Positions 1-6,688 of a stretch of 33,211 nt of DNA are shown here, piece after piece. The DNA comes from an uncultured Mycoplasmatota bacterium (GTDB lineage Bacteria; Bacillota_I; Bacilli_A; RF39; UBA660). The notes below the pieces were generated by a model. It did no database searches. It was not told the origin of the DNA and saw nothing but the letters and a program-made list of their open reading frames with translations. The first letter of the stretch is position 1. The number at the start of each line of letters is the position of its first letter. The DNA lies in contig CAMMYS010000006.1 of assembly GCA_946528555.1 (NCBI GenBank), positions 1-33,211 on the forward strand. Reading direction: 5' to 3'. Position numbers and translations under genes: made by a program.

Positions 1-134
1 ATTTCAAAATAATTTTTAAATTCCTAAATAAACCCATAGGGGGGTGTTTTATGTATAGGCTAATTAAGTAAACTTACCTTAATTTAGATAAAATAATTGT
101 AATATCTACTATAATAATAAGTTTAATTAATAAT
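1..134. other. Left-end non-coding segment, possible cos region
   Basis: There is no gene here. The segment is extremely AT-rich apart from a short G/C patch at about 32-46 (CCCATAGGGGGGTG). It lies beside an HNH gene and, if the molecule is circular, upstream of the methylase-terminase genes. In HK97-like cos phages the cohesive end site usually lies near an HNH gene and the small terminase gene, so the G/C patch is a candidate cos site. This is inference from position and composition only. The last codons of a plus-strand frame open at the right end would end at position 19 if the ends join. Confidence 0.3.
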
Positions 135-494
135 TTATACATTATCTTCCCTTTCTCTAGCTAATTTAAGCTGATATGTTCTAGGTATCTTGCCACACTC
201 ACATTCTTTATGACAACTACTACATACACATAGTATATTATAGTTATCAAATGCTTTAGTGCTATCTTCATTGATAGGTATTATATGATGTGCTTCTAAA
301 TTATTATATGTATATATACCATTATCTTTACATACTTGGCATAAATACTTACTATGTTCTTTTATTTCTTCAGCCTTCTTATGCCATCTACTCTTGCTTC
401 TTATATTAGTAGCTTCAGTATTGGCTCTAATATATTTAGTACATACATAATTATAAGGATGTATTCTACCACATTTACTACAAGCCTTTAACAT
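135..494 (-). CDS. HNH endonuclease
   Basis: A 119-residue protein with the HNH signature. It has an N-terminal CSKCG zinc knuckle, a central LCQVC pair, the catalytic EAHHIIPI segment around residues 68-75, and NILCVCSSCHKE, which supplies the last metal ligands. Small HNH proteins of this kind next to terminase genes act with the terminase in cos cleavage and packaging in several HK97-like phages. Here the gene is the last of the lysis block and would precede the terminase genes if the genome circularises. I chose the ATG at 494 (AAAGGT 10 bases upstream) over an in-frame GTG at 503 that would sit almost on the ribosome binding site. It could instead be a homing-type HNH nuclease, but its position favours packaging. 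Confidence 0.85.
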   Translation of the reverse strand: MLKACSKCGRIHPYNYVCTKYIRANTEATNIRSKSRWHKKAEEIKEHSKYLCQVCKDNGIYTYNNLEAHHIIPINEDSTKAFDNYNILCVCSSCHKECECGKIPRTYQLKLAREREDNV

Positions 495-521
495 ATATAT
501 CACTACCTTTTACCAAAATTT

Positions 522-551
522 AGCACCTATTTAAATCGGTTTTAAGGTGCT
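522..551 (-). terminator. Weak hairpin between glycosyltransferase and HNH genes
   Basis: On the minus strand AGCACCT (551-545) pairs with AGGTGCT (528-522), and an inner TTAAA/TTTAA pairing is possible. The sequence after it is AAATTTT rather than a clean U-tract. It may be a weak terminator or an RNA processing site between the glycosyltransferase (stop at 573) and the HNH gene. A direct repeat AAGGTG(C/T)TTATA occurs at 544-555 and 566-577, offset 22 bp. Confidence 0.35.
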
Positions 552-572
552 TATAAAATGTTCATAAGGTGT

Positions 573-1673
573 TTATACCTTCTTAATTAACTTAACATAT
601 ATTCTATTTAAATCATTATCACCTAATAATGTTTGTAGTCTATTATAATCTACTTTAAATTTTTCACCCTTTTTAGGTACTCTACCAAGAACATTATCAG
701 TTACATTATGTTTTGAATATGTATCTAATGCTTCTACTTCATATTTAGCTTTTATATCTTCTTGATATGTAGAATTACCTTTAGCTAATACTTTATCCCA
801 ATTACTAGCTTTAGGTTCATATTTAAAGTTATATTTATTTTCAAATATATCTTTCATTGGTATATTATCTAAATCAAAATCTAATATAATACCATTATCT
901 TTATTTACACCAATTTCTTTCATAACTGGCATATCAGTTACTATAACTGGTGTACCTAAACATAAACTTTTAACTACTGCATAACAATAAGCTTCGTGTT
1001 TAGATAATTGTACTAAATAATCTGATTTTTTAATAAATGGTTCTACATCTAATCTAGATTTTAAAAATATTATTCTAGGGTTATCTATTTTTACTATATC
1101 ATCAGTAAAAATTAACCATTCATAATCATTTCCAGTTTTTTCACAATATTGATCTAATTTATTACCTAATTTAATAATATTATCTAAACCTTTTTCTTTA
1201 GTTAATCTAGTAGTTGATATTAATTGTAATATTTTCTTTGGTTTATCTACTTCAAATGGGTTATATACTAAAGTTGGTTTAATTCCAGTTAATTCTTCAA
1301 AACTATCACAAACTACTTTAGATACACCATAATATTTATTAATTTTGGTATATGTAGGTATTTTAGATTTAGATATAATACCTTGTTCTACCATAGCTTT
1401 ATAATCGGCATGAATTATTAAAGCATATTCTTTAGCTTCTACATTATCTATCATAGATGCATAATAGTTAAAAAATGCTTTATCACATTTAATTTTTTCA
1501 CCTTTATATTGAACACATCTGATATATTTTTTAAGCCTTCTAATTTGTTCTTTATCACCTTGCCTATAATATAATGTAATATCATAATCTTTATATTTCT
1601 TGGCTATTTGATAAAAAAATTCTTCTATACCACCAACTGCTTTTAAATTGTCATAACAAAATACATTTTTCAT
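573..1673 (-). CDS. GT-B fold glycosyltransferase (GT4-like)
   Basis: A 366-residue protein resembling GT4-family retaining glycosyltransferases. STTRLTKEKG at 153-162 matches the start of the C-terminal Rossmann domain. HEAYCYAVVKSLCLGTP from about 226 matches the family's E-x7-E donor-binding motif region in degenerate form, followed by VIVTDMP. The N-terminal half carries YDNLKAVGGIEEF, an acceptor-side glycine loop. About 80 extra residues follow the usual fold. It would transfer a nucleotide-sugar-activated sugar; the acceptor is unknown. The ATG overlaps the stop of the upstream glycosyltransferase (ATGA), so the two are translationally coupled. No signal peptide or membrane segment is visible. 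Possible roles are changing host surface glycans against superinfection, or decorating a phage component. Confidence 0.75.
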   Translation of the reverse strand: MKNVFCYDNLKAVGGIEEFFYQIAKKYKDYDITLYYRQGDKEQIRRLKKYIRCVQYKGEKIKCDKAFFNYYASMIDNVEAKEYALIIHADYKAMVEQGIISKSKIPTYTKINKYYGVSKVVCDSFEELTGIKPTLVYNPFEVDKPKKILQLISTTRLTKEKGLDNIIKLGNKLDQYCEKTGNDYEWLIFTDDIVKIDNPRIIFLKSRLDVEPFIKKSDYLVQLSKHEAYCYAVVKSLCLGTPVIVTDMPVMKEIGVNKDNGIILDFDLDNIPMKDIFENKYNFKYEPKASNWDKVLAKGNSTYQEDIKAKYEVEALDTYSKHNVTDNVLGRVPKKGEKFKVDYNRLQTLLGDNDLNRIYVKLIKKV

Positions 1674-2455
1674 TTATCTTGTGTTATCCTTCCATTATTG
1701 ATATTTCTAATACAAGCATTTAACCTAGCTTGTCTTTCTTTTTCACAATAATCGTGATTACATTTTAGATCCATTAAATCAGCACAATATCTATATTGGG
1801 AACTAGCCCATTTGTTATTTTGTTGGTTGGTATTTATTGAAGTACTATTTTTATTGTTTCTATTCCAATTAATTATTGGTTTTTTTATTGGAACTACTGA
1901 ATTTATAACATCACATTGTTTTATATTATAAACTGCATCTTCCATTAATGTATTTTCAGTAAATCTTTGTACTAAATCAGTTTTAACTACTTTTAACCAA
2001 CAAGCTACATTTACATTATCAACTAATTCTGCTGGTGTAGTTTCAGTTAATATAACTGGTATTACATTATCACCACGAATAGCATTATATGATAATCTTA
2101 TACATTCAGCTTTAGTACTTTGTATTAAATCATATATATCTTGTAAACAATTATTATCTACAAAACTATCATCACTATCTATAAATAGTGTATATTCACT
2201 ATTTAAATCAAATTCTATACCAACATTTCTAGTACCACCATTAAATCTTTTATTATTTAAAAAGATATAGCTTATTTTATCAGAATGTTCATTAAATAAT
2301 TTTAAAATAATATCTTTTGAATTATCAGTAGATACATCATCTATTATTATGATATGAAAATCTTGAAATGTTTGATTTAATATAGAATTAATACATTTTT
2401 CTAGCCATTCATCATTATTATAATTAGGTATAATTATTTTAAAAAAATTTTTCAT
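1670..2455 (-). CDS. GT2 family glycosyltransferase (GT-A fold)
   Basis: A 261-residue GT-A enzyme. It opens with KIIIPNYNNDEWLEKCI and has IIIIDDVSTDNS at 35-46, the nucleotide-binding Asp pair of GT2 enzymes. LFIDSDDSF at about 90-98 is the metal-binding DxD motif. This is close to the WcaA/EpsH-type N-terminal domain. The start was set at the ATG at 2455, which follows AAGGGTG by 5 bases; the open frame runs 13 codons further upstream into the endolysin end. It overlaps the next glycosyltransferase by 4 bp. GT-A plus GT-B as a coupled pair suggests that two sugars are added sequentially to one acceptor. No membrane segment is seen, so it is probably cytoplasmic. Confidence 0.85.
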   Translation of the reverse strand: MKNFFKIIIPNYNNDEWLEKCINSILNQTFQDFHIIIIDDVSTDNSKDIILKLFNEHSDKISYIFLNNKRFNGGTRNVGIEFDLNSEYTLFIDSDDSFVDNNCLQDIYDLIQSTKAECIRLSYNAIRGDNVIPVILTETTPAELVDNVNVACWLKVVKTDLVQRFTENTLMEDAVYNIKQCDVINSVVPIKKPIINWNRNNKNSTSINTNQQNNKWASSQYRYCADLMDLKCNHDYCEKERQARLNACIRNINNGRITQDK

Positions 2456-2465
2456 AAATTCACCC

Positions 2466-3137
2466 TTATATTTTTTTAGCTTGTAATGAACCATCTTTAT
2501 TTCTTAATACTACCCAAGTGTTAATTGTTTTGCCCCAAATTCTTCCGTTCTTTTCCATCATAAGTTGGGTAATATCTAATACTACACCTACTTTATAATA
2601 TGCTTTTGCTCTTACATTTGCAGAAGTTAATAAGTTTCTTTTACTTGGCATTACTGCACCAACTAAAATAATATTATTAGTTAAAGATGGTGTTTGTCTA
2701 ATTGCTTTAGAAACAAGTAATTGGTATCTACCTTCTGACCAATCTTCTTTAGTAATCATTCTATAGTAAGTTTCAGTTGAATTAAGGTGTTTACCATAAC
2801 CAGCCCTATAATTATCGTGGTAACCATCATTTTGGTCATAGATTGTTTCTTTATCTATATAAATGGCAATATGTCCATATACTACACCATTAATCTTACC
2901 TTCTTTTTTATAAACAATAATATCACCAATTCTAGGTTCTTTAACTACTTTAGCAAGTCCTTCTTTAACTAATGTATCACCAAAATCTTTAGCATTACCC
3001 CTTGCTTTAATAGCTGCACCAAAACAATCGTGAATATATAATTGAATTAATGTTACACATTGCCCCTTTTGCATACCACTAGGTAAAGCATTCTTTTTTC
3101 CTACTGTGTCATTAATAAAACTTTCTAATGACTTCAT
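2466..3137 (-). CDS. Endolysin: CHAP peptidase/amidase with SH3-like C-terminal domain
   Basis: A 223-residue lysis enzyme. The N-terminal CHAP domain (about residues 15-130) has the catalytic Cys in GMQKGQCVTL (Cys27), the catalytic His in YGHIAIYID (His89) and the acidic/Asn segment IYDQND that follows. CHAP enzymes cut peptidoglycan peptides or the MurNAc-Ala amide bond. Residues about 165-223, with ANVRAKAYYKVGVVLDITQ and KTINTWVVLRNKDG, look like a bacterial SH3-type wall-binding domain. The start is the ATG at 3137 after AAGGAATAAAT. The open frame extends 34 codons upstream but has no ribosome binding site there. It lies 3' of the holin gene, the classic lysis cassette order. No signal peptide is present, so export depends on the holin. 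Confidence 0.9.
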   Translation of the reverse strand: MKSLESFINDTVGKKNALPSGMQKGQCVTLIQLYIHDCFGAAIKARGNAKDFGDTLVKEGLAKVVKEPRIGDIIVYKKEGKINGVVYGHIAIYIDKETIYDQNDGYHDNYRAGYGKHLNSTETYYRMITKEDWSEGRYQLLVSKAIRQTPSLTNNIILVGAVMPSKRNLLTSANVRAKAYYKVGVVLDITQLMMEKNGRIWGKTINTWVVLRNKDGSLQAKKI

Positions 3138-3251
3138 ATTTATTCCTTCTTTCTTTATATAACTTATCTCTAAATATTTTAATTGATAAGTTTCTTTACA
3201 TTTAATGATTGGTAATAGTGATACAATAAGCACCACCATTACCTTTCAATT

Positions 3252-3461
3252 TCATTTACTTTTCTTGTTATTCTTGTTGTAAGCATTTGTTGAAATCATA
3301 AGAATAGCACCTAAAAAGGTATCTATTGCGGTAATAGTTCCAACAACTTGTTCACCATAAGGTAAACCCCATATACTAGCAAGTGCAAAGTATAGAGTAC
3401 CTAAAGCTGGTAAAACAATTTGTGCAACATATTTCATAATATCATATGCTTTATTTGTCAT
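3252..3461 (-). CDS. Holin, phage Dp-1-like family
   Basis: A 69-residue membrane protein with two hydrophobic segments: about residues 11-31 (VAQIVLPALGTLYFALASIW) and about 38-57. The charged C-terminal tail is YNKNNKKSK. The GLPYGEQVVGTITAIDTFLG segment is typical of small Dp-1-type holins in Firmicutes phages. It would form membrane lesions that release the endolysin encoded just downstream. Its ATG overlaps the stop of the preceding gene (ATGA), so translation is coupled. Confidence 0.85.
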   Translation of the reverse strand: MTNKAYDIMKYVAQIVLPALGTLYFALASIWGLPYGEQVVGTITAIDTFLGAILMISTNAYNKNNKKSK

Positions 3462-3733
3462 AACTTCCTTCCTTTCTTTTCACTTAAATCTAATATTTCT
3501 TCTTTAAGTTCAACACAACTTAAAGTTTGTAATTTTGCATTTTCTCTAAATGTTTCATAATCATCAAACATACTATTAAATATTATTTCATCTCTATCAG
3601 TTGTTCTTTTAACCATTATTTCTCTACCACTTGATAATGTATAATCTAATGTTGCTATTACTTTTTTTAAATCATTAGTTGGTTTTGTTAATTCCTTCCA
3701 ACCATTTGAATTAATGTATATTTTATAGATCAT
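3458..3733 (-). CDS. Conserved-looking phage protein, first gene of the lysis block
   Basis: A 91-residue soluble, charged protein (starts MIYKIYINSNGWKEL, ends KKGRKL) that I do not recognise. It is the first gene behind the late promoter at 3778-3818, and its stop overlaps the holin start. A strong AAAGGGAAG ribosome binding site precedes the ATG. The position suggests a lysis accessory role, or a small structural protein expressed with the holin, but nothing in the sequence shows a function. Confidence 0.75.
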   Translation of the reverse strand: MIYKIYINSNGWKELTKPTNDLKKVIATLDYTLSSGREIMVKRTTDRDEIIFNSMFDDYETFRENAKLQTLSCVELKEEILDLSEKKGRKL

Positions 3734-3756
3734 AATTTACTTCCCTTTCATTAAAA

Positions 3757-3787
3757 AAGCCATAATGTCTTTTTTACATTATAGCTT
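3757..3787 (-). terminator. Rho-independent terminator after the late activator gene
   Basis: On the minus strand AAGCTATAATGT pairs with ACATTATGGCTT (12 bp with one G-U) around a 7-nt loop and runs straight into TTTTTT. It would end the early/middle transcript after the RinA-like gene. The late promoter's TATAAT (3778-3783) lies inside the 5' arm, so a transcript starting there at about 3771 begins in the loop and escapes the terminator. Confidence 0.8.
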
Positions 3788-3818
3788 AATTTGATATTCC
3801 AAAATTCATAACTTTTTC
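3778..3818 (-). promoter_or_regulatory. Late promoter 1: 18-bp activator box plus TATAAT
   Basis: Reading the minus strand, GAAAAAGTTATGAATTTT (3818-3801) is followed after exactly 17 bases by TATAAT (3783-3778). No TTGACA-like -35 is present. The same 18-mer with the same 17-base gap to TATAAT occurs upstream of the portal operon (29606-29566). The spacer sequences differ, so the box and spacing appear to be conserved for function. The RinA-like activator gene ends at 3819, right beside the box. The promoter would drive the lysis, glycosyltransferase and HNH block. Confidence 0.75.
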
Positions 3819-4157
3819 TTAAATTAAATTCATTTCTTCAGCAACTAAATATATAACTTTGTTCATTACATAATAATACATACCTTTAGTTAAATTATCT
3901 TCCATTTCAGCTTTAACTTGTGATTTTCTATCAAAGAATATTGTTTTAACTGCTTTTTCATCTTCTTCATTTAATCTATTTAATACATCTTCTATTTGAT
4001 TTATTCTTTGGGTGGCTACTAGAATTGAATGTGAATTGATGTTATTTGGTTTCTTTTGCAACTCAATAATAATTAACTTATTCTTTTTATAATCATATAA
4101 TTCTTTTTTTACATAATTCCTAATATGAACTGGTATCTTATATTTATTCTTTCCCAT
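3819..4157 (-). CDS. RinA/ArpU-like late transcription activator
   Basis: A 112-residue basic protein. The N-terminal helices (HIRNYVKKELYDYKKNKL), the central ATQRINQIEDVLNRLNEED and the C-terminal half, ending MYYYVMNKVIYLVAEEMNL, match the overall build of RinA/ArpU/DUF722 regulators. These resemble sigma region 4 and activate late phage genes. In those families the last third forms the helix-turn-helix; here that would be about residues 72-108. It lies at the end of the early/middle block and directly before late promoter 1, as expected of a late switch. The inferred target is the 18-bp box found at two late promoters. The family call rests on pattern and position. Confidence 0.68.
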   Translation of the reverse strand: MGKNKYKIPVHIRNYVKKELYDYKKNKLIIIELQKKPNNINSHSILVATQRINQIEDVLNRLNEEDEKAVKTIFFDRKSQVKAEMEDNLTKGMYYYVMNKVIYLVAEEMNLI

Positions 4158-4205
4158 CCATTTCTTTTCCTTCCTATTTATAATAACCTTGTCCTATTAT
4201 ATTTT

Positions 4206-4505
4206 TTATTCTTCCCATAAATAATTTTTAGTATATCTTTTTATAAAATCATTAATGCACCTATCATAATCATCTAAAAGCCATTTTAATTCACATCTTC
4301 TTTTTAATTCTAAATCTAATTTTTTATTAAAATGCACACCTTCATTAGACATATTATGATGATAAGCACATAACCATACCCAGCAACCATCATCATCACT
4401 TAATTTTCTTCTTCCAGTGCCTTCAAATATGTGATGACAATGTAAGTTATAGGTTGTTTTACATACATAACATTCTTTTTTATTGCTTATTAAAGATTTT
4501 TTCAT
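4206..4505 (-). CDS. HNH-type nuclease, recombination-module protein
   Basis: A 99-residue zinc-binding protein. CYVCKTTYNLHCHHIF supplies a CxxC pair and the HH catalytic segment, and CAYHHNMSN gives further ligands. The GTGRRKLSDDDGCWVWLC segment between them is frequent in small HNH-like proteins of Firmicutes phages that lie near the late activator gene. It is a likely DNA endonuclease acting in recombination or replication. Its ATG overlaps the stop of the tiny upstream ORF (TAATG). Confidence 0.75.
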   Translation of the reverse strand: MKKSLISNKKECYVCKTTYNLHCHHIFEGTGRRKLSDDDGCWVWLCAYHHNMSNEGVHFNKKLDLELKRRCELKWLLDDYDRCINDFIKRYTKNYLWEE

Positions 4506-4579
4506 TATTTATACCATCTCATAAATACATATTTTAAAATTACAATAATTATTAATAATATAATAAATAACTTATTCAT
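4505..4579 (-). CDS. 24-residue predicted membrane peptide
   Basis: The frame reads MNKLFIILLIIIVILKYVFM and ends RWYK: one hydrophobic helix with a positive C-terminus. The ATG lies inside the stop region of the preceding ORF (AATGAATAA), and its stop overlaps the next ATG (TAATG). Such tight coupling on both sides suggests real translation rather than a chance frame. Function unknown. Confidence 0.5.
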   Translation of the reverse strand: MNKLFIILLIIIVILKYVFMRWYK

Positions 4580-4706
4580 TATTACTTAATTCCTTTAGTT
4601 TTCTTTCATATTCTTTAATAACTTTATTATTTAAATGATAATAAACTAAAGCAAGTATTAAAGCTATTATATTACTTAATAAGATTAATAACATTAGTAT
4701 TTTCAT
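4572..4706 (-). CDS. 44-residue single-pass membrane protein
   Basis: Starts MKILMLLILLSNIIALILAL, a hydrophobic helix of about 20 residues, followed by a charged tail (NNKVIKEYERKLKELSNNE). The gene begins inside the 3' end of the upstream gene in another frame. AAGGAAC lies about 11 bases before the ATG. It overlaps the next tiny ORF by 8 bp. Function unknown. Confidence 0.55.
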   Translation of the reverse strand: MKILMLLILLSNIIALILALVYYHLNNKVIKEYERKLKELSNNE

Positions 4707-4908
4707 TTTCAATAGTTCCTTTCTTAATTCTATTTCCATAATGTAATTGTAAAGTTCTTATATTTTCTTCATATAAATTAATATCTAAAAAGAAATATAT
4801 ATTAGTTAGTAGATCCATCTTTAAAAGTGGTTCTATTTCACTATCTCTAATTAGTTCTAATATTTCAGTTTGTAATTTTTCTAATTCTTCTTTATCTTTT
4901 GCTTCCAT
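4672..4908 (-). CDS. Small helical phage protein
   Basis: A 78-residue protein, mostly charged helices (EAKDKEELEKLQTEILELI at the start), with no recognised motif. Its ATG overlaps the stop of the P-loop gene (TAATG), so it belongs to the same translationally coupled run. Function unknown. Confidence 0.7.
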   Translation of the reverse strand: MEAKDKEELEKLQTEILELIRDSEIEPLLKMDLLTNIYFFLDINLYEENIRTLQLHYGNRIKKGTIENENTNVINLIK

Positions 4909-5348
4909 TATTCATCACCATTTACCTTATCTAACAAATCATAATCAGTTGTTGTGATTACTATCGTATTTTTTTCACTTGTTAAATCTTTGATATTTTC
5001 TTCATACATTTCTTCTGCATTTTTTAATGCTTTAAAGTCTTTTGTGCTTCTTGTTCTATCAAATCTTTCTTGTAGTCTTTTTATCCATTGTTCTTTTAAT
5101 ATCAAACTAGGACATATTACAGTAAATTCTATACCACGATTATTTAATTCTTCTCTTACTATTTTATGAGAACTCATAAACACTTTATAACCTTGATTAG
5201 ATAAATGTTCTGCTATATTGCAATATTCTTTATACCAATTGTCATTTCTAATATTATCTACCCAAAAGTTTCCACTTTCTAAATCAATACAATTATTTTT
5301 ACCAGCTATGCTTGATTTACCTATTCCTTGATAACCTACATATATCAT
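4908..5348 (-). CDS. P-loop NTPase, nucleotide-kinase-like
   Basis: A 146-residue protein with a Walker A loop right at the N-terminus (GYQGIGKSS, residues 5-13). CIDLESGNFW and YKVFMSSHKIV follow, then CPSLILKEQWIKRLQERFDRT, a basic lid-like segment. The layout resembles small (d)NMP-kinase-like P-loop proteins that are common but poorly characterised in Firmicutes phages. It could phosphorylate a nucleotide to supply phage replication. Substrate and activity cannot be read from the sequence. It overlaps the upstream gene by ATGA. Confidence 0.75.
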   Translation of the reverse strand: MIYVGYQGIGKSSIAGKNNCIDLESGNFWVDNIRNDNWYKEYCNIAEHLSNQGYKVFMSSHKIVREELNNRGIEFTVICPSLILKEQWIKRLQERFDRTRSTKDFKALKNAEEMYEENIKDLTSEKNTIVITTTDYDLLDKVNGDE

Positions 5349-5590
5349 TCATTCCACCCTAATTCTTCTACTTGTTTATTTATTGCTTGTAGTTCTTCTA
5401 ATGTTAATGATGATACAATATCTTGTTCTTTTCCTTGACCTACCATTTTCGTTAATATATGAACAAAACCCTTATCGTTAAAACCAATTGATGTAACATA
5501 ATAATAAGTATCAGTTGGTATGACTTTTTCATATACATAACATTGCTTTAATTTATACCCTAACTTTTTAAACATTTCTTTTGCTTCCAT
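5345..5590 (-). CDS. Small conserved-looking phage protein
   Basis: An 81-residue protein (starts MEAKEMFKKLGYKLKQ, with beta-rich YYYVTSIGFNDKGFVHIL in the middle and ending LEELGWNE-like residues). No catalytic motif is recognised. It is coupled at both ends: TAATG with the upstream gene and ATGA with the P-loop gene. Proteins starting in this way recur in Firmicutes phage early regions, but the function is unknown. Confidence 0.7.
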   Translation of the reverse strand: MEAKEMFKKLGYKLKQCYVYEKVIPTDTYYYVTSIGFNDKGFVHILTKMVGQGKEQDIVSSLTLEELQAINKQVEELGWNE

Positions 5591-5847
5591 TATTTTTCAC
5601 TTCCTTTGAGTTCTAATAATTTATTTTTTATTTCAACAACATCATTAATATCAATATGATAGTTTTCTTCATTTACTTCCCTTATTATTTTTATAGATAT
5701 TAAATTATCTAATTCATTTATGATATTATTTAATCTTTCTATTTCTTTATCTTTTTCATTTATTTGTTGTGATAAATTACCTAATTGATCCTCGTATACA
5801 CTTTCGGGTGATAAAAAACCACCATTTCTTTTATTCCAATCTATCAT
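5590..5847 (-). CDS. Small coiled-coil phage protein
   Basis: An 85-residue protein with a central coiled-coil-like stretch (LSQQINEKDKEIERLNNII) and an acidic second half. No enzymatic motif. Its stop overlaps the next ATG. It lies between the replication-type gene and the P-loop gene. Function unknown. Confidence 0.65.
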   Translation of the reverse strand: MIDWNKRNGGFLSPESVYEDQLGNLSQQINEKDKEIERLNNIINELDNLISIKIIREVNEENYHIDINDVVEIKNKLLELKGSEK

Positions 5848-5863
5848 TTCTTATCACTTCCTT

Positions 5864-6094
5864 TTAAATTAAATTACCAACTTCTATATCTTTAAAATTA
5901 TAACCTAACCATCTATATACTTCTTTTACTATCATAAAATCTTTTACTGGTATAGGTTTATTTATAATTAATACTTTATCAATTACTTCAATATCATAAT
6001 GCAATTTTAATAGTTTATATCTACCATACATATTTTTATTTATACTATTTTCAGTTTTTAGATCTTCTAAAATATTTTCACTCAATTTAATCAT
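5864..6094 (-). CDS. Small hypothetical protein coupled to the winged-helix gene
   Basis: A 76-residue protein starting MIKLSENILEDL and ending KDIEVGNLI. The ATG at 6094 overlaps the TGA of the upstream gene (ATGA), and AAGGG lies immediately before it. An in-frame TTG at 6106 is a weaker choice. No domain is recognised. Confidence 0.6.
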   Translation of the reverse strand: MIKLSENILEDLKTENSINKNMYGRYKLLKLHYDIEVIDKVLIINKPIPVKDFMIVKEVYRWLGYNFKDIEVGNLI

Positions 6095-6534
6095 CCCTTC
6101 AACCAATTAAATTCACTTATAGTAAAATCTTCTTCAGTAAATTCCCTTTTATTTATTTTATTATTTCTAACTATATTATTATTTATATTAATAGATGGAC
6201 ATTTTGACCTATCTGCTTGGACATCTTGACTATTCAGCCTAGACATTTTGTCCATGCAGCCTAGACAACTTTCAATTATTCTATGCCTACCATCAAAGCT
6301 AATTACTTTTATATAACCTAATTCTATTAATTTATTAATACTTCTTGTAATTGTCTTTTGGCTACATTGGCAAAACTTTGATAAATATTCATTACTAGCA
6401 TTACAATGATTTTCATTATCTAGGCTATCAATTTCAGCTAATACAACTTTATCTATAGCATTTAATCTACTATCTAGCCATATTTCTCTTGCTATCCATA
6501 CCCCCTTAAAATCTCTTTCTAAATCATTTCCCAT
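6091..6534 (-). CDS. Winged-helix protein, replication-initiator-like N-terminal domain
   Basis: A 147-residue protein. Residues about 18-95 form a winged helix of the HTH_36/phage replisome-organiser type (VWIAREIWL, IDKVVLAEID, NEYLSKFCQCSQKTITRSI, LIELGYIKVI, then the wing around GRHRII). The C-terminal part is polar and low in complexity (ININNNIVRNN). In Firmicutes phages this domain starts many origin-binding or replication-organising proteins. No DnaD domain or helicase follows, so this is a short version, and replication would rely on host enzymes. The ATG at 6534 was chosen because AAAGGA lies 7 bases upstream; the frame is open for 11 more codons. It is the first gene behind the structured leader at 6555-6660. 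Confidence 0.65.
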   Translation of the reverse strand: MGNDLERDFKGVWIAREIWLDSRLNAIDKVVLAEIDSLDNENHCNASNEYLSKFCQCSQKTITRSINKLIELGYIKVISFDGRHRIIESCLGCMDKMSRLNSQDVQADRSKCPSININNNIVRNNKINKREFTEEDFTISEFNWLKG

Positions 6535-6554
6535 AGTAAATTCCTTTCTAGGTA

Positions 6555-6648
6555 TAGAAAAAAGCACCTTATATTAGAAAGTAAGTAGTATAGGGGTACA
6601 CATAGTTCTTACTTTCTAATATAAAATGCCTTAATCTATGTGTACCTT
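6555..6648 (-). ncRNA. Structured leader or small RNA: 25-bp terminator stem interlocked with an 11-bp helix
   Basis: The predicted transcript starts at about 6648. Its first bases GGTACACATAG (6646-6636) are exactly complementary to CTATGTGTACC (6605-6595). A second stem pairs 6632-6608 with 6585-6561: a perfect 17-bp core, then 8 pairs including three G-U. It is followed by a U-tract (6563-6558). The second stem's loop contains the 3' arm of the first helix, and the first helix encloses the second stem's 5' arm. The two can only coexist as a pseudoknot; otherwise they compete. This fits an attenuator for the replication-type gene at 6534, or a terminated small RNA of about 90 nt. Confidence 0.7.
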
Positions 6649-6654
6649 ATATAC

Positions 6655-6663
6655 ATTATACCA
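6655..6663 (-). promoter_or_regulatory. Extended -10 promoter for the replication segment
   Basis: On the minus strand TGGTATAAT gives a consensus TGn extended -10. No good -35 is present (TATCAC lies 17 bases upstream). The start would fall at about 6648, placing the 5' arm of the leader helix at the very 5' end of the RNA. Confidence 0.65.
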
Positions 6664-6688
6664 CCATTCTACAAAATGTGATAAATTT

